This document shows positions 60,534-64,000 of a stretch of DNA of 64,000 nucleotides, piece by piece. The translations under genes were made by a program, and so were the position numbers. A model generated the notes under the pieces. The model saw only the letters and a program-made list of their open reading frames with translations, ran no database searches and had not been told where the DNA came from. Each line of letters begins with the position of its first letter. The first letter of the stretch is position 1. Location of the stretch: positions 125,059,989-125,123,988 of the forward strand of contig CP136068.1 in assembly GCA_032622095.1 (NCBI GenBank), read 5' to 3'. Origin of the DNA: Siphonodentalium dalli. Taxonomy: Eukaryota; Mollusca; Scaphopoda; Gadilida; Siphonodentaliidae.

Positions 60534-62124
60534 TAATCTGACGAACTATCAAACGATATGCACAATAATCTGACGAACTATCACATGATAGGCACAAATA
60601 ATCTGACGAACTATCACATGATAGGCACAAATAATCTGACGAACTATCACATGATAGGCACAATAATTTGACGAACTATCACATGATAGCCACAATAATC
60701 TGACGAACTATCAAATGATAGGCACAATAATCTGACGAACTATCACATGATAGGCACAATAATCTGACGAACTATCACATGATAGGCACAATAATCTGAC
60801 GAACTATCACATGATAGGCACAATAATCTGACGAACTATCACATGATAGGCACAATAATCTGACGAACTATCACATGATAGGCACAATAATCTGACGAAC
60901 TATCACATCATAGGCACAATAATCTGACGAACTATCAAATGATGGGCACAATACTCTGACGAACTATCAAATGATAGGCACAATAATCTGACGAACGATC
61001 ACATGATAGACACAACGCGGACAATAATCTGACGAACTATCTGACGAACTATCAAATGATAGGCACAATAATCTGACGAACTATCAAATGATAGGCACAA
61101 TAATCTGACGAACGATCAAATGATAGGCACAATAATCTGACGAACTATCAAATGATAGGCACAATAATCTGACGAACTATCAAATGATAGGCACAATATT
61201 CTGACGAACGATCAAATGATAGGCACAATATTCTGACGAACGATCAAATGATAGGCACAATAATCTGACGAACAATCAAATGATAGGCACTATAATCTGA
61301 CGAACTATCACATGATAGGCACAATAATCTGACGAACTATCACATCATAGGCACAATAATCTGACGAACAATCACATGATAGGCACAATAATCTGACGAA
61401 ATATCATATGGTTGGCACAATAATCTGACGAACTATCAAATGATAGGCACAATAATCTGCGAACTATCAAACGATAGGCACAATAATCTGACGAACTATC
61501 AAATGATAGGCACAATAATCTGACGAACTATCAAATGATAGGCACAATAATCTGACGAACTATCAAATGATAGGCACAATAATCTGACGAACTATCAAAT
61601 GATAGGCACAATAATCTGACGAACTATCAAACGATAGGCACAATAATCTGACGAACTATCAAATGATAGGCACAATAATCTGACGAACTATCAAATGATA
61701 GGCACAATAATCTGACGAACTATCAAATGATAGGCACAATAATCTGACGAACTATCACATAATAGGCACAATAATATGACGAACTATCAAATGATAGGCA
61801 CAATATTCTGACGAACGATCAAATGATAGGCACAATAATCTGACGAACTATCAAATGATAGGCACAATAATCTGACGAACTATCAAATGATAGGCACAAT
61901 AATCTGACGAACTATCAAATGATAGGCACAATAATCTGACGAACTATCAAATGATAGGCACAATAATCTGACGAACTATCACATGATAGGCACAATAATC
62001 TGACGAACTATCACATGATAGGCACAATAATCTGACGAACTATCAAATGATAGGCACAATAATCTGACGAACTATCAAATGATAGGCACAATAATCTGAC
62101 GAACTATCACATGGTAGGCACAAC
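60534..62124 (+). repeat. Minisatellite, 32-bp unit, about 50 copies
   Basis: The unit is AATAATCTGACGAACTATCA followed by (C or A)ATGATAGGCAC, head to tail. Each unit contains the dyad CTATCA-nA-TGATAG. Variants alternate between CACATG and AAATG centres in blocks, and CAACGCGGAC or CAACGTGGAC appears near 61013 and at the right end (62121), probably a border or higher-order mark. The units are contiguous with no unique spacers. Confidence 0.95.
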
Positions 62125-62525
62125 GTGGACAATAATATCCTGTTCTATTCGGCTAGTCAATGATAGTGGACGGCGGGTTTCATAGTTGGTGCGTGTGATA
62201 AAGAACACCGATAAATTGACTGAGTATCTGTATATTCGAAAGGTTTTGCTACAATCCGAAGAAATTGAACCATATCCGTTATGGTAGTTATCCGCGACTA
62301 CCGTTACACATGAGTGCGCATAACTTGATAACGTAGTGGTCTAAATGTAATCGTAACTGCTAATATTGAATTCTGCGAAACATCTCTATTGTATTTCAAA
62401 AATTCGATTCCTCTTCAATTATCGCCGATATCCACTGCAGTTATCCACGTGAAACATGCAGGGGTTGCGGTTACGTGCGATAGACCACAATAATATTACA
62501 GGATATACACAGGGGGAAGTTGGGA
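62125..62525. other. Unique sequence between minisatellite and dispersed repeat
   Basis: No open frame with a recognisable domain and no repeat was seen. Confidence 0.4.
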
Positions 62526-62529
62526 TAGC

Positions 62530-62845
62530 ATCTATTATATATTTTGGAACTTCTGTCTGTCTGTATGTATGTACCTTGCTCATATACGCTCATATAGGCA
62601 TGTTTCTGGACCTCGACCGATCCGATTCAAATTTGGTATGTAGGCCTACATTGATCCCGGGAACAATATAGGCGGGTCCAATTTCATGTGCGCCCGTGTC
62701 CTTGACCTTGAACTCGCTCATATAGGCATGTCTCTGGATCGATCGAACAATAATTTGTCCAGACGCTGTATATTCTGCCCAGATGGAGGAAATCCCTAAA
62801 TAGTCCGCACGAAGTCGGGCACATCAGATAATATCATATATTTCT
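62530..62845 (+). mobile_element. Non-autonomous repeat, possibly Helitron-like, copy 2
   Basis: It matches 14000-14345 through ATAGGCATGTTTCTGGACC, GATCCCGGGAACAATATAGG, CCAGACGCTGTATAT and CGAAGTCGGGCACATCAG, without the final CTAG. The two copies are 48 kb apart in the same orientation. Confidence 0.6.
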
Positions 62846-62947
62846 CGGACGTAAGTAGCTCTGACTTCTGTCCGGCTTTGAAATACAAATATATTTATAT
62901 TTTCGATTGCTAATCATAGTCATAGCGCACATACCAAAGCTGGGTGT

Positions 62948-63475
62948 CTAGTAGAATTTTAAATCACTGGCATTCCCTGCATCTACGACAAACTGTGGTC
63001 GTCTGTTCCATATGTTGAGCACTCTCTGTGTAAAATACTGAAGCCTCACATTCTTTGAGCATTTGTTTATCTGAAATTTGTATGTGTGTCCTCTCGTGCG
63101 CTCATTGTTGACCTGAATAGTGTATTCATGTCTATGCAATATCTTGTACATTTAGATCAGGTCCCATATTAGCCGGCGATACTTCATAGGCATCAATTTC
63201 CACTAACCTTTCTCTGTAAGATAGGCTGCGAGAGTTTGGTACCAGTCGAGTGGCTCTCCTTTGAAATGTCTCATATGCCTTTGAGCGTTTAGTCAAGTTG
63301 GTATCGCTTACGCCGTGGCCATACTCCAGTATAGGTATAATGAGTGTTAGAATAAGAGGCATTATTATGTCTTTCTCCAAGAACGTGAAAGATATCCTTA
63401 TTGTACCGAATATTCGATTGGCTTTCGATACAGCGTGGTTGATGTCAGCACGGAAGGATAGTATTTTAAATATTG
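62948..63475 (-). pseudogene. C-terminal relic of a CR1/Jockey-group LINE
   Basis: The frame reads SKANRIFGTIRISFTFLEKD, IIPILEYGHGVSDTN, FQRRATRLVPNSRSLSYRER, then after a frameshift near 63155 KILHRHEYTIQ, NNERTRGHTYKFQINKCSKN and RVLNIWNRRPQFVVDAG. The order LEYG, QRRAT, TRGH, WN, VV-A is the usual C-terminus of RT proteins in this group. Only the last 170 or so residues remain. Confidence 0.8.
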
Positions 63476-63518
63476 TTTTATATCTATCTATATCTCAAGA
63501 TCTTTTTTGTTTTCCGAT

Positions 63519-63824
63519 ATGACTCGGAGCGATGTTATATGGCGTGCCGGAGTGATGTGTGCTGCAACCACTGCATTCTGCATGTGTGCGATCGCCGACC
63601 AATGCCATCCACCAGATTTAAACGTAGTGCCAGATCCACCACTGACCACCATGCACACCATGAGTAGTCTGAATATGATGCGGTGTCAGAGGGCGTGTGC
63701 TTACACTCTTGGGTGTCAAAATGTTGCATACAATACGACCAAGAAGATCTGCCATTTCCTGGGAAACGGAAGCAGAGAAATATCTAACAACAGTGCAATG
63801 GAATACGCCGAAAAGACCGTCCTG
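63519..63824 (+). CDS. Signal peptide plus PAN/apple-like domain, first exon of a second gene
   Basis: The ATG at 63519 begins TRSDVIWRAGVMCAATTAFC, a plausible signal peptide ending near CAIADQ. The domain has CHPPDLNVV, MMRCQRACAYTLGCQNVAYN and KICHFLGN, matching the PAN pattern R-C-x3-C-x5-GC...C. A donor-like GTATGT follows at 63825, so the open frame to 63839 is read as running into an intron. The phase is 0, unlike the 7958 exon. Layout (leader and PAN domain in exon 1) is the same as at 7958, suggesting paralogues. The rest of the gene is beyond the window. Confidence 0.65.
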
Positions 63825-64000
63825 GTATGTATGTTTTGACCAGCGTGTAGTATACTGAGTGTTAGATCGACATTACTTCATTCAATTGAACTTACTAGAC
63901 AATTGAGTAGAATATGCCTCATAATGGAGAAGATCCTTTCAATTAAAGATGACACAAGGCGTTGTGAATATAACCTCGCCAAATTATGAGCTGCCCCTTT

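Noticed and set aside
60472-60663. Repeated CLSCDSSSDYL peptide
   Set aside because: It is a translation of three minisatellite units on the minus strand, not a protein.
60534-62124. Possible CRISPR array
   Set aside because: Units are contiguous with no unique spacers and lie in animal-type DNA with introns, SINEs and LINEs; this is a minisatellite.

Overview
The window looks like a non-coding-rich, AT-rich animal nuclear genome, most likely a lophotrochozoan and probably a mollusc. The clues are split genes with GT/AG splice sites, secreted PAN/apple and C-type-lectin exons of the kind expanded in molluscs, tRNA-derived SINEs, several non-LTR retrotransposon clades, a Penelope-like element, a hAT element with an intron, and many foldback and satellite repeats. 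The species assignment is inference. No bacterial-type operon, CRISPR array, rRNA or intact tRNA gene was seen.

Host genes are sparse. A signal peptide plus PAN-like first exon lies at 7958-8280 (+). A C-type lectin-like domain (CTLD) is split into an N-terminal half at 18919-19092 and a terminal half at 25836-26068 (+). The two CTLD halves have matching intron phase and together form one complete domain. They may belong to the same PAN-CTLD gene as the 7958 exon. A second signal-peptide/PAN first exon at 63519-63824 (+) suggests a tandem family running off the right edge.

Mobile DNA fills much of the rest. On the left edge (1-2713, minus) is a decayed large conserved protein gene split by a SINE. 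At 9850-12733 (+) there is a 5'-truncated Tx1/L1-type LINE lying between two diverged direct repeats. At 18.2-30.3 kb there are three TTAA-flanked MITEs plus a diverged relative, carrying 69-bp palindromes, and a hAT element (22553-24241) with an 8-bp target duplication. An L2/CR1-like LINE that has lost its RT core sits at 35550-37290, and its 3' tail is shared with a SINE at 30.7-31.2 kb. A decayed Penelope-like RT (44570-45785, minus) is tangled with hairpin sequences. A nearly full-length but dead APE-type LINE with a PHD-finger ORF1 occupies about 50.8-56.8 kb (minus). A second Tx1/L1-type LINE (57891-59816) has a perfect 16-bp target duplication. A 32-bp minisatellite of about 50 copies runs 60534-62124.

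The most notable unexplained material is structural: the MITE family whose two internal hairpins are reverse complements of each other; long hairpins at 28.1, 33.8, 35.4, 45.4-46.1, 46.5 and 47.3-47.8 kb; and a 14-base motif, AATAAAGAGCGTTY, that recurs on both strands in pairs and as the end of a MITE-like unit.
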